A program made the position numbers and the translations under genes. The notes beneath the pieces were generated by a model, which saw only the letters and a program-made list of their open reading frames with translations, did not search any database and was not told the DNA's origin. Positions 53,884 to 62,861 of a DNA stretch of 64,000 bases are shown in pieces; position 1 is the stretch's first letter, and the number at the start of each line of letters is the position of its first letter. This DNA is from Comamonas koreensis (lineage in GTDB: Bacteria; Pseudomonadota; Gammaproteobacteria; Burkholderiales; Burkholderiaceae_C). The stretch spans positions 4,464,001-4,528,000 of the forward strand of contig NZ_CP043575.1 in assembly GCF_014076495.1 (NCBI RefSeq), in the 5' to 3' direction.

Positions 53884-54531
53884 TCAGGAGTTTTCCAGGA
53901 TGATGCCTTCGATGTGGTTGGCCACATCCTCGCACTTGTCGGTGATGGTCTCGAGCAGCTCGTAGATGGCCTTGAGCTTGATCACCTCGCGCACATCGGG
54001 CTCCTCGCGGAACAGCTTGCTCATCGCCGAGCGCATCACGCGGTCGGCATCGCTCTCGAGGCGGTCGATCTCTTCGCAGGTCTTGATGGCCGCTTCGGTG
54101 GTCGAGGGATCGGCAATGCGGTCGAGCATCTTGACGGCATCACGCACGCGCTCGCAGCACTTGACGCTCAGGTCCGTCAGGCGGGTGATTTCTTCGGTCA
54201 TGTGGCGCACATCGTAGAGCGCCATGGTCTCGGCCGAGTCCTGGATCAGGTCGGCCACATCGTCCATGGTGTTGATCAGCGAGTGGATCTGTTCACGGTC
54301 GATGGGGGTGATGAAGGTCTTGTGCAAGGTGCGGTTGACCTCGTGGGTCACGCGGTCGGCAGCGCGCTCGGCATTGTCCACGTCCTGGTTGTATTTTTCG
54401 CGCAGATGGGGGTCGTTGTAATTGGCCACCAGTTGGGAGAACGCGTGGGCCGCTTCAACGATGCGGTCGGCGTGCTGGTTGAACAGTTCGAAGAAATTGC
54501 CTTCGCGCGGCAAGAGTTTGCCAAAGAGCAT
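53884..54531 (-). CDS. DUF47 family (PhoU-like) protein, regulator of Pit
   Basis: 215 residues, all-helical. It is of the TIGR00153 type: LPREGNFFELFNQHADRIVEAAHAFSQLV at the N-terminus, then LINTMDDVADLIQDSAETMALYDV and ELLETITDKCEDVANHIEGIILE. DUF47 proteins resemble PhoU and modulate the activity of the adjacent Pit transporter. It is first in the two-gene unit; a possible Pho box and inverted repeats occur upstream. Confidence 0.93.
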   Translation of the reverse strand: MLFGKLLPREGNFFELFNQHADRIVEAAHAFSQLVANYNDPHLREKYNQDVDNAERAADRVTHEVNRTLHKTFITPIDREQIHSLINTMDDVADLIQDSAETMALYDVRHMTEEITRLTDLSVKCCERVRDAVKMLDRIADPSTTEAAIKTCEEIDRLESDADRVMRSAMSKLFREEPDVREVIKLKAIYELLETITDKCEDVANHIEGIILENS

Positions 54532-54665
54532 GGGTGCACCTATTCGGTTTCAATGCAAAAAAGGGAAAAACCTGCGCACACCCGGCCGGAATCTGGCTTG
54601 TCAGCCCCGCTCCCTGGCCCTGCCGCCACCCTGCAACTCCTTGAATTGCCAGCGGTGTCAGCGGT

Positions 54666-54712
54666 TTGCAGTGCGCAAAATCTGTCATTCACGGCGCATT
54701 GCTGCACTGCAA
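54666..54712. repeat. 9-bp inverted repeat with 29-bp spacing
   Basis: TTGCAGTGC (54666-54674) and GCACTGCAA (54704-54712), perfect arms. The loop contains CTGTCAT. It is about 135-180 bases upstream of the DUF47 start. Confidence 0.4.
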
Positions 54713-54734
54713 AATTCACCAATTTTAAATGCAA

Positions 54735-54752
54735 TTGTCATTTCTTTGTCGC
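54735..54752 (+). promoter_or_regulatory. Possible Pho box
   Basis: TTGTCAT-TTCT-TTGTCGC, two heptamers with 11-bp period, 6 of 7 and about 5 of 7 matches to CTGTCAT. It points away from the pit genes, which lowers confidence. Confidence 0.25.
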
Positions 54753-54932
54753 ATTTGAGGCCGCCACGCCGAAAACAGCGCAGCCCGCGCCCTGCCCGCC
54801 GCGCCTGGTACAGAGGGAGAACGGCAGCGCTGGCGCTGTCTCCCAAAGCGCGCTACCTTGCGCTTGCCGCCATCGGCTCCCACCGTGTTTTTGCGCGGCG
54901 ATGGCCCAATGCGCGCGCCAACCGGCAGCGAT

Positions 54933-54958
54933 AAAAAAAGCACTGCCGGGCAGTGCTT
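54933..54958 (-). terminator. Intrinsic terminator after livF
   Basis: Stem AAGCACTGC / GCAGTGCTT (54938-54946 / 54950-54958) with a CGG loop, followed on the minus strand by seven T. It ends livHMGF. Confidence 0.9.
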
Positions 54959-54980
54959 GGGGGATGCATGCGCGCTGCCG

Positions 54981-55712
54981 CTATTCGCCCAGATAGGCGG
55001 CGCGCACCTTGGGGTCGGCCAGCAGCTGCTGGCCCGGGCCGGTCATCGTGATGATGCCCGACTCCATCACATAGCCCCGGTCGGCAATGGCCAGCGCGCG
55101 GCTGGCGTTCTGCTCCACCAGCACGATGGTCACGCCCATCGCATAGACATTGCGCACCACCTCGAAGATCTTGTCCACCATGATCGGCGACAGCCCCATC
55201 GATGGCTCATCGAGCAGCAGCAACTTGGGCTGCGCCATCAGCGCGCGCGCCATCGCCAGCATCTGCTGCTCGCCGCCGGACATGGTGCCCGCCAGCTGGT
55301 CCTTGCGTTCGCGCAGGCGCGGGAAGATGTTAAACATCTTCTCGATATCGGCCTGGATGCCGGCCTTGTCCTTGCGCAGGTAGGCGCCCAGCATCAGGTT
55401 GTCGGTGATGGTCTGGCGCGTGAAGACGCCCCGCCCTTCTGGCACCATCACCAGGCCCTTGGCCACCAGGTCCCAGGCGCCCCGGCCCTTGAGGTTCTCG
55501 CCCAGAAACTCGATCTGCCCGTCATTGATGGCCTGCGTGGCCGTCACCGCCTTCATCGTCGTGGTCTTGCCCGCACCGTTGGAGCCGATCAGCGATACCA
55601 GCTCGCCCTCATGCACCTCGAAATCGACGCCCTTGACGGCCTGAATGCCCCCATAGGCCACTTTCAGCCCTCGCACCTTCAGCAGTACGGGGTTGGATGT
55701 CTTGTCAACCAT
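54981..55712 (-). CDS. livF: Branched-chain amino acid ABC transporter ATPase LivF
   Basis: 243 residues. Walker A GSNGAGKTT, signature LSGGEQQ-type MSGGEQQMLAMARALM, Walker B LLLLDEPSMGL, then IVLVEQNASRALAI, typical of LivF. It drives import through LivHM. It is last in the operon and followed by a terminator. LivF lacks the extra C-terminal region of LivG. Confidence 0.95.
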   Translation of the reverse strand: MVDKTSNPVLLKVRGLKVAYGGIQAVKGVDFEVHEGELVSLIGSNGAGKTTTMKAVTATQAINDGQIEFLGENLKGRGAWDLVAKGLVMVPEGRGVFTRQTITDNLMLGAYLRKDKAGIQADIEKMFNIFPRLRERKDQLAGTMSGGEQQMLAMARALMAQPKLLLLDEPSMGLSPIMVDKIFEVVRNVYAMGVTIVLVEQNASRALAIADRGYVMESGIITMTGPGQQLLADPKVRAAYLGE

Positions 55713-55714
55713 GC

Positions 55715-56494
55715 TCAGTGTCCTCCGGTGCCCAGATAGGCCTCAATCACTTTTTCGTCTTTCTGCACCTCGGCGGGCGACCCCTCGGCCAGCCGCTTGC
55801 CGTAGTCGAGCACGGTCACCCGGTCGCACAGTCCCATCACCAGCTTCACATCATGCTCGATCAGCAAGATCGTGCGGTTGTCGTTGCGGATGCGGTCGAT
55901 CAGCTCGCGCAGCTGCACCTTCTCGGTCGCATTCATGCCGGCGGCGGGCTCGTCGAGCGCAATCAGTTGCGGGTCGGTGGCCAGCGCGCGCGCAATCTCC
56001 AGGCGGCGCTGGTCGCCGTAAGACAAGGTGCGCGCCTTGTAATCGGCATAGCGCTCAATGCCCACATAGGCGAGCAGCTCGCGGGCACGCTCCGCAATGG
56101 CCCGCTCCTCGGCCTTGAAGCCCGGTGTGCGAAAGATCGCGCCCAGGAGGCCCGAATGGCTGCGCACATGGCGGCCCACCATCACGTTCTCCAGCGCCGT
56201 CATGTCGGAGAACAGACGGATGTTCTGGAACGTGCGCGCAATGCCGGCCTTGGCCACCAGGTGCACGGCCTTGGGCTCGTAGGGCTTGCCAGCGAGCTCA
56301 AAGCTGCCGCTGTCGGGCGTGTACAGGCCGGTGATCACATTGAAGAACGTGGTCTTGCCCGCACCGTTGGGGCCGATCAGGCCATAGACCTGGCCGCGCT
56401 CGATGGTCAGACCCACATCCGAGAGGGCCTGCAAGCCGCCAAAGCGCTTGGAAATACCTGCCACCTTGAGTGTAGGAGCTTGTGTGTTCGTCAT
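55715..56494 (-). CDS. livG: Branched-chain amino acid ABC transporter ATPase LivG
   Basis: 259 residues. Walker A GPNGAGKTTFFNVITGLY, LivG-specific insert around GIARTFQNIRLF, signature LSYGDQRRLEIARALA, Walker B LIALDEPAAGMNATE. The start codon at 56494 is 15 bases after livM. It pairs with LivF as the second ATPase; the stop is 2 bases before the livF start. Confidence 0.95.
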   Translation of the reverse strand: MTNTQAPTLKVAGISKRFGGLQALSDVGLTIERGQVYGLIGPNGAGKTTFFNVITGLYTPDSGSFELAGKPYEPKAVHLVAKAGIARTFQNIRLFSDMTALENVMVGRHVRSHSGLLGAIFRTPGFKAEERAIAERARELLAYVGIERYADYKARTLSYGDQRRLEIARALATDPQLIALDEPAAGMNATEKVQLRELIDRIRNDNRTILLIEHDVKLVMGLCDRVTVLDYGKRLAEGSPAEVQKDEKVIEAYLGTGGH

Positions 56495-56509
56495 GCTCGT
56501 CTCTCCTGC

Positions 56510-57586
56510 TCAGTCTTTCTGGATCGCGCTCTTGCCATGCTCGGGTGCCGGCCACAGGCCGCGTGGGCGCAGCAGCATCACCACGATCATCGCCACCGCA
56601 ATCAAGAGCTGGCGCAGGATGGAGGCATCCAGACGGCCATCGGTCATCTGCTGCAGCGGGCCGGCCACATAGCGCAGCACCTCAGGCAGCGCCGACAGCA
56701 GCACGGCACCCAGAATCACACCGGGGATATGGCCCAGGCCGCCGAGCACCACCATGGCGACGATCATGATCGACTCCATCAGGCTGAAGGACTCGGGCGA
56801 GACAAAACCCTGGAAGCCGGCAAACATCGCGCCGGACACGCCACCGAACGTGGCACCCATGCCAAAGGCCATCAGCTTGAGGTTGCGGGTGTTGATGCCC
56901 ATGGCCTTGGCGGCAATCTCGTCCTCGCGGATGGCCATCCAGGCGCGGCCGATGCGCGAGTCCTGCAGGCGGTAGCAGATCACCACACTGGCCACGACCA
57001 GCAGCAGGAACAGGTAGTAGTACAAGGTGACCGACGAGACCGTGTAGCTGCCGATCTCCAGCGGCTTGGCAAAGTCAAAGCCAAAGATCTTGATCGAGTC
57101 GATCTGGCCCAGGCCCTTGGGCCCATTGGTGATGTTGACGGGCTGGTCCAGGTTCAGCATGAAGATGCGGATGATCTCGCCAAAACCCAGGGTCACGATG
57201 GCCAGGTAGTCCCCGCGCAGCTTGAGCACCGGAAAGCCCAAGATCATCCCCGCTATCGCCGCCAGCAACGCGGCCAGCGGTATCACCAGCCAGATGGAGG
57301 TGTGCAGGCCATTGGGGAACATGGCCTTGAAGCCTTCAAAGGTCTCGGCCAGGTGGGGCGAGGCCATCAGGCCCAGCATATAGGCGCCCACCGCGTAGAA
57401 GGCCACATAGCCCAGGTCCAGCAGGCCGGCAAAGCCCACGACGATGTTCAGGCCCAGGGCCAGCAGGACATAGAGCAGTGCCAGGTCGGCAATGCGCACC
57501 CAGGCGTTGCCAAAGGACTGCAGGATCAGCGGCAATACCAGCAGCGCAATCGCGCCCACAATGAACTGTGCTTTGTTGTTCTTCAT
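56510..57586 (-). CDS. livM: Branched-chain amino acid ABC transporter permease LivM
   Basis: 358 residues from the ATG at 57586, preceded by AAGGGGAA. It has about eight to ten helices with the LivM motif LNIVVGFAGLLDLGYVAFYAVGAY and the EAA-like loop AMGINTRNLKLMAFGMGATFGGVSGAMFA. A GTG at 57622 would give a longer protein overlapping livH and is rejected. It is the second permease of the transporter. Confidence 0.95.
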   Translation of the reverse strand: MKNNKAQFIVGAIALLVLPLILQSFGNAWVRIADLALLYVLLALGLNIVVGFAGLLDLGYVAFYAVGAYMLGLMASPHLAETFEGFKAMFPNGLHTSIWLVIPLAALLAAIAGMILGFPVLKLRGDYLAIVTLGFGEIIRIFMLNLDQPVNITNGPKGLGQIDSIKIFGFDFAKPLEIGSYTVSSVTLYYYLFLLLVVASVVICYRLQDSRIGRAWMAIREDEIAAKAMGINTRNLKLMAFGMGATFGGVSGAMFAGFQGFVSPESFSLMESIMIVAMVVLGGLGHIPGVILGAVLLSALPEVLRYVAGPLQQMTDGRLDASILRQLLIAVAMIVVMLLRPRGLWPAPEHGKSAIQKD

Positions 57587-57596
57587 GCTGTTCCCC

Positions 57597-58526
57597 TTAA
57601 GCCCGATCGGCCACCCGCTCACCCAGCAGACCCGAGGGGCGCAGCGTCAGCACGATGATCAGCACGATGAACGAGAAGATATCGACATACTGGCTGCCCA
57701 GCACGCCTCCGGTGAGCTGGCCGATGTAGCCCGCGCCAATGGCTTCGACCAGGCCCAGGATCATCGCACCCACCACGGCGCCGGCCAGGTTGCCGATACC
57801 GCCAAACACCGCCGCAATAAAGGCCTTGAGGCCAGGCAAAAAGCCCATGGTGTGCTGCGCCGTGCCGTAGTTCGAGGCCCAGAGCACGCCGGCGATCGCC
57901 GCCAGCACCGCACCGATCACAAAGGTGGCCGAGATCACCATGTCGGGCTTGATGCCCATCAGCGCCGCCACGCGGGGGTTCTCTGCCGTGGCCCGCATCG
58001 CGCGGCCCAGGCGAGTGTAGTTCACCAGGTACATCAATACCGCCAGCACCATGGCCGTCACGCCCAGCACCAGGATCTGGGTCGGCGTGATCACCGCACC
58101 GGCCAGGTCAAAGGGCTCCATCGGCAGCAAGGTTGGATAGGGCTTGTAGTTGGGCTTCCAGATGATCATCGCCAGCGTCTGCAGCAGGATAGACATGCCG
58201 ATCGCGGTGATCAGCGGCGCCAGGCGCGGGCTGTTGCGCAGCGGCCGGTAGGCCAGCTTCTCGATGGTGAAATTGAGCACCGCCGCCACCACACAGGCAA
58301 TGAGCGTCGCTATCAGCAAGATGACCCAGCCCGGCGTTCCCGGCATGGCCTCCTGCATCACGCCGATGATGCTCCAGCTGGTCAGCACCCCGATCATCAG
58401 CACTTCGCCGTGCGCGAAGTTAATCAATTGAATAATGCCGTACACCATGGTGTAGCCCAAGGCTATCAAAGCGTACATGCTGCCCAATACCAGACCATTA
58501 ATGATCTGCTGCAGCAAAATATCCAT
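57597..58526 (-). CDS. livH: Branched-chain amino acid ABC transporter permease LivH
   Basis: 309 residues. MDILLQQIINGLVLGSMYALIALGYTMVYGIIQLINFAHGEV is the standard LivH N-terminus, and the loop with RAMRATAENPRVAALMGIKPDMVI is the ATPase-contact motif. It is first in the operon livH-livM-livG-livF; no periplasmic binding protein gene (livJ/K) lies in the window. A run of CTAG-containing repeats lies upstream (58669-58756). Confidence 0.95.
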   Translation of the reverse strand: MDILLQQIINGLVLGSMYALIALGYTMVYGIIQLINFAHGEVLMIGVLTSWSIIGVMQEAMPGTPGWVILLIATLIACVVAAVLNFTIEKLAYRPLRNSPRLAPLITAIGMSILLQTLAMIIWKPNYKPYPTLLPMEPFDLAGAVITPTQILVLGVTAMVLAVLMYLVNYTRLGRAMRATAENPRVAALMGIKPDMVISATFVIGAVLAAIAGVLWASNYGTAQHTMGFLPGLKAFIAAVFGGIGNLAGAVVGAMILGLVEAIGAGYIGQLTGGVLGSQYVDIFSFIVLIIVLTLRPSGLLGERVADRA

Positions 58527-58668
58527 ACAACCAACCCTTCAGCTTGGAACCACAACAGCGAAAACTGCATGAAACGGGGGTCTCCCGCGATGCAGCCGCC
58601 TCTAACCGCGATAACAGTTTTATGCGGATCGAAACAATTCTATAGACGCGCCCTCGGTTTTTCGGCGA

Positions 58669-58756
58669 CTAGCCCGCTAGCGCTTTCCCTAGTGACCCAT
58701 GCGCAAACCGCATGAATGCAGGTGAGACCGCAGCGATCACCTAGGGAATTTACTAG
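58669..58756. promoter_or_regulatory. Cluster of five CTAG sites upstream of livH
   Basis: CTAG occurs at 58669, 58677, 58689, 58741 and 58753. The last two form a perfect inverted repeat ACCTAG-N8-CTAGGT (58739-58758). It lies 140-235 bases upstream of livH. CTAG is usually rare in proteobacterial DNA, and TrpR and some other operators have CTAG cores. It is a candidate regulator-binding region. Confidence 0.4.
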
Positions 58757-58915
58757 GTATCGATTCAACGAATCACCACACACTTTTTACAATTGATGCC
58801 GCAAACACAATAATCAAATAATTGGCTGCGTCTCGCGGTTGGGACACTGGTGTAAATACCTATATCGGCTTTAAGTTGCATAAACAACCAAATACACAGG
58901 CTGGCGAACAGGCAT

Positions 58916-58939
58916 AAAAAACGCGGCCTGGGCCGCGTT
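58916..58939 (-). terminator. Intrinsic terminator after etfA
   Basis: Stem AACGCGGCC / GGCCGCGTT with a two-base TG loop, followed by six T on the minus strand. It ends the etfBA unit. Confidence 0.9.
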
Positions 58940-58961
58940 CTAGGACGAGGTCGATCCGCGT

Positions 58962-59894
58962 TTAGAGCTTGCCCGCCATCTCAGGCACAGCCTCAAACAG
59001 GTCGGCCACCAGGCCATAGTCGGCCACGCTGAAGATCGGCGCTTCTTCGTCCTTGTTGATCGCCACGATCACCTTGGAGTCCTTCATACCCGCCAAATGC
59101 TGGATGGCGCCCGAGATGCCCGCTGCCACGTACAGCTGGGGCGCGACGATCTTGCCGGTCTGGCCCACTTGCAGGTCGTTGGGCGCGTAGCCCGCGTCCA
59201 CCGCTGCGCGGCTCGCGCCAATGGCTGCGCCCAGCTTGTCGGCCAGCGGGGTCATCACTTCGTTGAACTTCTCGGCGCTGCCCAGCGCGCGGCCACCGGA
59301 GACGATGATCTTCGCTGCCGTGAGTTCCGGGCGGTCGTTCTTGGTCACTTCGCGGCCCACAAAGCTGCTCTTGCCGCTGTCAGCAACGGCTGCCGCGTTC
59401 TCGACCGCGGCCGAGCCGCCGGTGGCCGCTGCGGCATCAAAGCCGGTGCCGCGCACGGTGATGACCTTGGTGGCATCGATCGATTGCACGGTGGCAATGG
59501 CATTGCCCGCGTAGATGGGGCGCTCGAAGGTGTCGGCGCTCACCACCTTGGTGATGTCGCTGATCTGGGCGACGTCGAGCTTGGCTGCCACGCGTGGCGC
59601 CACGTTCTTGCCCGAGGCGGTGGCTGGCGCCAGGATGTGGCTGTAGTTGCCGGCAATGGCCAGCACTTGCGCGGCCAGGTTTTCGGCCAGGCCGTCTTTC
59701 AGCGCCGGGCCATCGGCCAGGATGACTTTGGCAACGCCTGCGATCTGGGCTGCGGCCTGGGCTGCGGCTGCTGCCCCTTCGCCCGCTACCAGCACATGCA
59801 CATCGCCGCCGCAAGCCAGGGCTGCGGTGACGGTGTTGAGCGTGGCGGTCTTGATCGTTTGGTTGTCGTGTTCTGCAATAACGAGAGCGGTCAT
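58962..59894 (-). CDS. etfA: Electron transfer flavoprotein subunit alpha
   Basis: 310 residues from the ATG at 59894. The C-terminal FAD-binding block reads [46 protein letters not shown], the EtfA signature, and [15 protein letters not shown] precedes it. It accepts electrons from acyl-CoA dehydrogenases and passes them to ETF:quinone oxidoreductase. It follows etfB by 43 bases. Confidence 0.97.
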   Translation of the reverse strand: MTALVIAEHDNQTIKTATLNTVTAALACGGDVHVLVAGEGAAAAAQAAAQIAGVAKVILADGPALKDGLAENLAAQVLAIAGNYSHILAPATASGKNVAPRVAAKLDVAQISDITKVVSADTFERPIYAGNAIATVQSIDATKVITVRGTGFDAAAATGGSAAVENAAAVADSGKSSFVGREVTKNDRPELTAAKIIVSGGRALGSAEKFNEVMTPLADKLGAAIGASRAAVDAGYAPNDLQVGQTGKIVAPQLYVAAGISGAIQHLAGMKDSKVIVAINKDEEAPIFSVADYGLVADLFEAVPEMAGKL

Positions 59895-59937
59895 GTCTAT
59901 CGTCTTTCCATTCAATGTGTCAGGTGTCGGGTCAAGG

Positions 59938-60687
59938 TCAGATGACTTTGGCTTCGTTCTTGAGCTTGTCGATCAGGGTCGCCACATCGGGGACCTTCAC
60001 GCCGGCGCCGCGCTTGGCGGGTTCCTGCACCTTCAAGGTCTTCAGGCGCGGGCTCACGTCCACACCCAGGTCTTCGGGCTTGACGGTGTCGAGCTGCTTT
60101 TTCTTGGCCTTCATGATGTTGGGCAAGGTGACGTAGCGCGGCTCGTTCAGACGCAGGTCGGTGGTGATGACAGCGGGCATGGACAGAGACAGGGTCTCCA
60201 GACCGCCGTCCACTTCGCGCGTGACGCTCACCTTGTCGCCAGCGACCTCGACCTTGGAGGCGAACGTGGCCTGGGGCAGATCAGCGAGCGCTGCCAGCAT
60301 CTGGCCGGTCTGGTTGGCGTCGTCGTCAATCGCTTGCTTGCCGCAGATCACGAGGCCCGGCTGCTCCTTGTCCACCAGCGCCTTCAGGAGCTTGGCGACC
60401 GCCAGCGGCTGCAGCTCTTCGGCCGTTTCGACCAGGATGGCGCGGTCCGCACCAATGGCCATCGCCGTGCGCAGCGTCTCCTGGCACTGGGTCACGCCGC
60501 AGCTCACTGCGATGATCTCGGTGACCACGCCCTTTTCCTTCAAACGCACGGCCTCTTCCACCGCGATTTCATCAAAGGGGTTCATCGACATCTTCACATT
60601 CGCAATGTCCACTCCCGAGCCATCGCTCTTGACGCGCACCTTGACGTTGTAGTCCACCACGCGTTTGACGGGTACCAGTACTTTCAT
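59938..60687 (-). CDS. etfB: Electron transfer flavoprotein subunit beta
   Basis: 249 residues. [19 protein letters not shown] at the N-terminus, then [37 protein letters not shown] and [43 protein letters not shown] (the EtfB signature) identify it. It binds AMP and pairs with EtfA. It follows the CoA-transferase gene by 68 bases, so the fatty-acyl genes upstream and etfBA may be one transcript. Confidence 0.97.
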   Translation of the reverse strand: MKVLVPVKRVVDYNVKVRVKSDGSGVDIANVKMSMNPFDEIAVEEAVRLKEKGVVTEIIAVSCGVTQCQETLRTAMAIGADRAILVETAEELQPLAVAKLLKALVDKEQPGLVICGKQAIDDDANQTGQMLAALADLPQATFASKVEVAGDKVSVTREVDGGLETLSLSMPAVITTDLRLNEPRYVTLPNIMKAKKKQLDTVKPEDLGVDVSPRLKTLKVQEPAKRGAGVKVPDVATLIDKLKNEAKVI

Positions 60688-60755
60688 AGTCTCAGCTTTC
60701 TAACAATAAACTCTGGGCCCGCTGCGGCGTCGCTTGCCGCCTGCAGGCCACGGTA

Positions 60756-61982
60756 TCAATCGGGCAAGGTCAGCACGCCTTGCGTCTGGAGTGCTTGCAG
60801 TTGCGAATCACTCAAACGCAGCAGATTTTGCAGCACTTCGCGTGTACCTTCACCGAGTGTGGGCGGCGCGCGGCGAATCGGCAGGCGCTCGCCATCCATG
60901 CGGATGGGCGGCGCCAGCACGGCGGTGTGGCCGGCCACCGGATGGGGCATGTTCTGCACCAGGCCGGCTTGCTGCACGCGCTCGGAGGTCAGCGCCTCGT
61001 GCAGGCCCAGCACCTCGCCACATGGCACGCCGCAGGCATTGAGCCGCTCGATCAGCAGCGCACGCGGGAAGCTGCGGATCGTCTCGATCATCAGCGGCAG
61101 CAAGAGCTTGCGGTCCTTGGCACGCTCCACATTGGTCGCGTACTTGGGGTTGTCGGCCAGGTCGGGGCGCTCGATGACATCGCGGCAGAAGCGCTCGAAC
61201 TGCGAATTGTTGCCCACCGCAATGATCAGCGGGCCATCGGCCGCCTCGAACATGCCATAGGGCACGATCGAGGGGTGGGCATTGCCAAAACGCTCCGGGT
61301 CCTTGCCCATGAACAGCGCATCGAGCCCGTAGTAGCCGGTGATGCTGACGCCGTTGTCAAACAGCGCCATGTCGATCTTGCGGCCCTGGCCGGTGCGCTC
61401 GCGGGCAAACAGCGCGGCCAGCACGGCCTGGGCGGCGCTCATGCCGGTCATCAGGTCCACGACGGCCACGCCAAACTTCAGCGGCGGCTGCGAGGCCTCG
61501 CCGTTCATCGCCATCAAGCCGGCCTCGCCCTGCACCAAGATGTCGTAGCCCGGGCGGGCCGCCTCCTCGGTGTCGGTGGCATAGCCCGTCACGCTGCAGT
61601 AGATGATGTCCTGCTTCAAGGCCTTCAGTGCCTCGTAGCCCAGGCCCAGCTTGTCGGCGCCACCATGCTTGAAGTTGTGGATCACCACATCGAACTGCGG
61701 CAGCAGCGCCAGGATCAGCGCCAGCCCTTCGGGCTTTTGCAGGTCCACCGTGATGGACCGCTTGTTGCGGTTCATGCTGTTGTAGTAAGTCGTCTCGGTC
61801 TTGCCAATGCGCAAGCCCCAGTCCCGCGTGTCGTCACCCCGCTTGGGGTGCTCGACCTTGATCACCTCGGCCCCCAGATCGCCCAGCACCTGGCCGCACA
61901 GCGGGCCGGCAAAAACACGGGACAGGTCCAGGACCTTGACACCCGCCAGCGGCAGGGCCGCGGCGTTCTCTTGCTCACGCAT
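60756..61982 (-). CDS. CaiB/BaiF family (class III) CoA transferase
   Basis: 408 residues. Characteristic blocks: LAGVKVLDLSRVFAGPLCGQVLGDLGAEVIKVEHPKRGDDTR near the N-terminus, NRNKRSITVDLQKPEG, VDLMTGMSAAQAVLAALFARERTGQG and the Asp-containing KIDMALFDNGVSI, with the catalytic Asp region downstream. It transfers CoA between an acyl-CoA and a carboxylate. Together with the adjacent hydratase-like and dehydrogenase genes it suggests activation and beta-oxidation of an unusual acid. The substrate is unknown. Confidence 0.93.
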   Translation of the reverse strand: MREQENAAALPLAGVKVLDLSRVFAGPLCGQVLGDLGAEVIKVEHPKRGDDTRDWGLRIGKTETTYYNSMNRNKRSITVDLQKPEGLALILALLPQFDVVIHNFKHGGADKLGLGYEALKALKQDIIYCSVTGYATDTEEAARPGYDILVQGEAGLMAMNGEASQPPLKFGVAVVDLMTGMSAAQAVLAALFARERTGQGRKIDMALFDNGVSITGYYGLDALFMGKDPERFGNAHPSIVPYGMFEAADGPLIIAVGNNSQFERFCRDVIERPDLADNPKYATNVERAKDRKLLLPLMIETIRSFPRALLIERLNACGVPCGEVLGLHEALTSERVQQAGLVQNMPHPVAGHTAVLAPPIRMDGERLPIRRAPPTLGEGTREVLQNLLRLSDSQLQALQTQGVLTLPD

Positions 61983-62051
61983 ACTTGTCTCCTCGGATCA
62001 CCAGGGCGGCCGCAACACGGGCCCGCCCGGCGTCACTTTTTTCGATCCATC

Positions 62052-62861
62052 TCAGCGGCGCAGCGCCAGGTAGTTGGCGGAGCGCTTTTCCAAAAACGCG
62101 GCAATGCCCTCGGCCGATTCCGGTGTAGCCTGCGCCTGCACCATCAACTCGGCCTCCATGTCCAGCTGCGCTTCCAGGCTGTTGTCATAGGCGGCGCGGC
62201 ACAGCGACTTGATGCTGGCCATGGCTTGCAAGGGGCCATCGGCCAGTTGCGCGGCCAGCGCGATGGCCTGCGCCAGCGCGTCGCCCGGCTCGGCCAGACG
62301 GTTGACCAGGCCCAGCTGCTGCATGCGCTCGCCGCTGACCCGGTCGCCCGTCAGGCACAGCTCGGTCAGCAGCTGGCGCGACAGGTGCTCGGCCAAAAAG
62401 GCCGTGGCGCCGCCGTCGGGCGACAGCCCCACCTTCACATAGGCCACAGAGAACGCCGCATTGCGCGCGGCGACCAGCATGTCGCAGGCCAAGGCCAGCG
62501 ACAGGCCGGCACCGGCGGCTGCGCCCTCCACCGCTGCCACTACGGGCTTGGGGCAGTCGCGCAGTGCACGCACCAGGTCATGCAGGCCTTCGAGCAGCTC
62601 GCGGCGCTTTTCCACGGGCTGGTCCCGGCGCGTTGCAATGCGGCGCAGGTCACCGCCCGAGCAAAAATGCCCGCCGGCACCGGTGAGCACCATCGCGCCC
62701 ACGGCCGGGTCGGTCGCAGCCTCCTTGAGCGCTGCGGTCAGGCCCAGGTAGAAGTCGGGCGAGAGCGCATTGCGCGCCGCCTCGTTGTTGTTGGTCAGCA
62801 CCAGCACGCCGCCTTCGCGGCGCGCCAGCAGCGCGGGGGTGGCGGTGCTGGCGGTCGTCAT
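62052..62861 (-). CDS. Enoyl-CoA hydratase/isomerase family protein
   Basis: 269 residues of the crotonase superfamily. The oxyanion hole shows GAGGHFCSGGDLR and AAVEGAAAGAGLSLALACDM. At the usual catalytic Glu144 site (PE in typical hydratases) the sequence reads FSVAYVKVGLSPDGG, so that Glu is missing, and an Asp follows in the PDGG segment, as in PaaG-type isomerases. A simple hydratase role is therefore unsure. The start overlaps the acyl-CoA dehydrogenase stop by one base (TGATG). Confidence 0.9.
   Translation of the reverse strand: MTTASTATPALLARREGGVLVLTNNNEAARNALSPDFYLGLTAALKEAATDPAVGAMVLTGAGGHFCSGGDLRRIATRRDQPVEKRRELLEGLHDLVRALRDCPKPVVAAVEGAAAGAGLSLALACDMLVAARNAAFSVAYVKVGLSPDGGATAFLAEHLSRQLLTELCLTGDRVSGERMQQLGLVNRLAEPGDALAQAIALAAQLADGPLQAMASIKSLCRAAYDNSLEAQLDMEAELMVQAQATPESAEGIAAFLEKRSANYLALRR

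Larger units (their letters stand above)
54532..54980. other. 449-bp intergenic region
   Basis: No gene. From left: upstream region of the DUF47-pit unit with a long inverted repeat (54666-54712) and a PhoB-like direct repeat (54735-54752); then 180 bp without structure that I can recognise; then the livF terminator (54933-54958). Confidence 0.6.
58527..58961. other. 435-bp intergenic region upstream of livH
   Basis: No gene. It contains the livH leader with a GAAGGG site, the CTAG-rich block (58669-58756), an AT-rich part (58780-58910) and the etfA terminator (58916-58939). Confidence 0.6.

Noticed and set aside
55697..57658. 653-codon + strand frame opposite livG and livM
   Set aside because: Spans two real genes in antisense and has the His/Gln/Arg-rich composition of GC-skew shadows.
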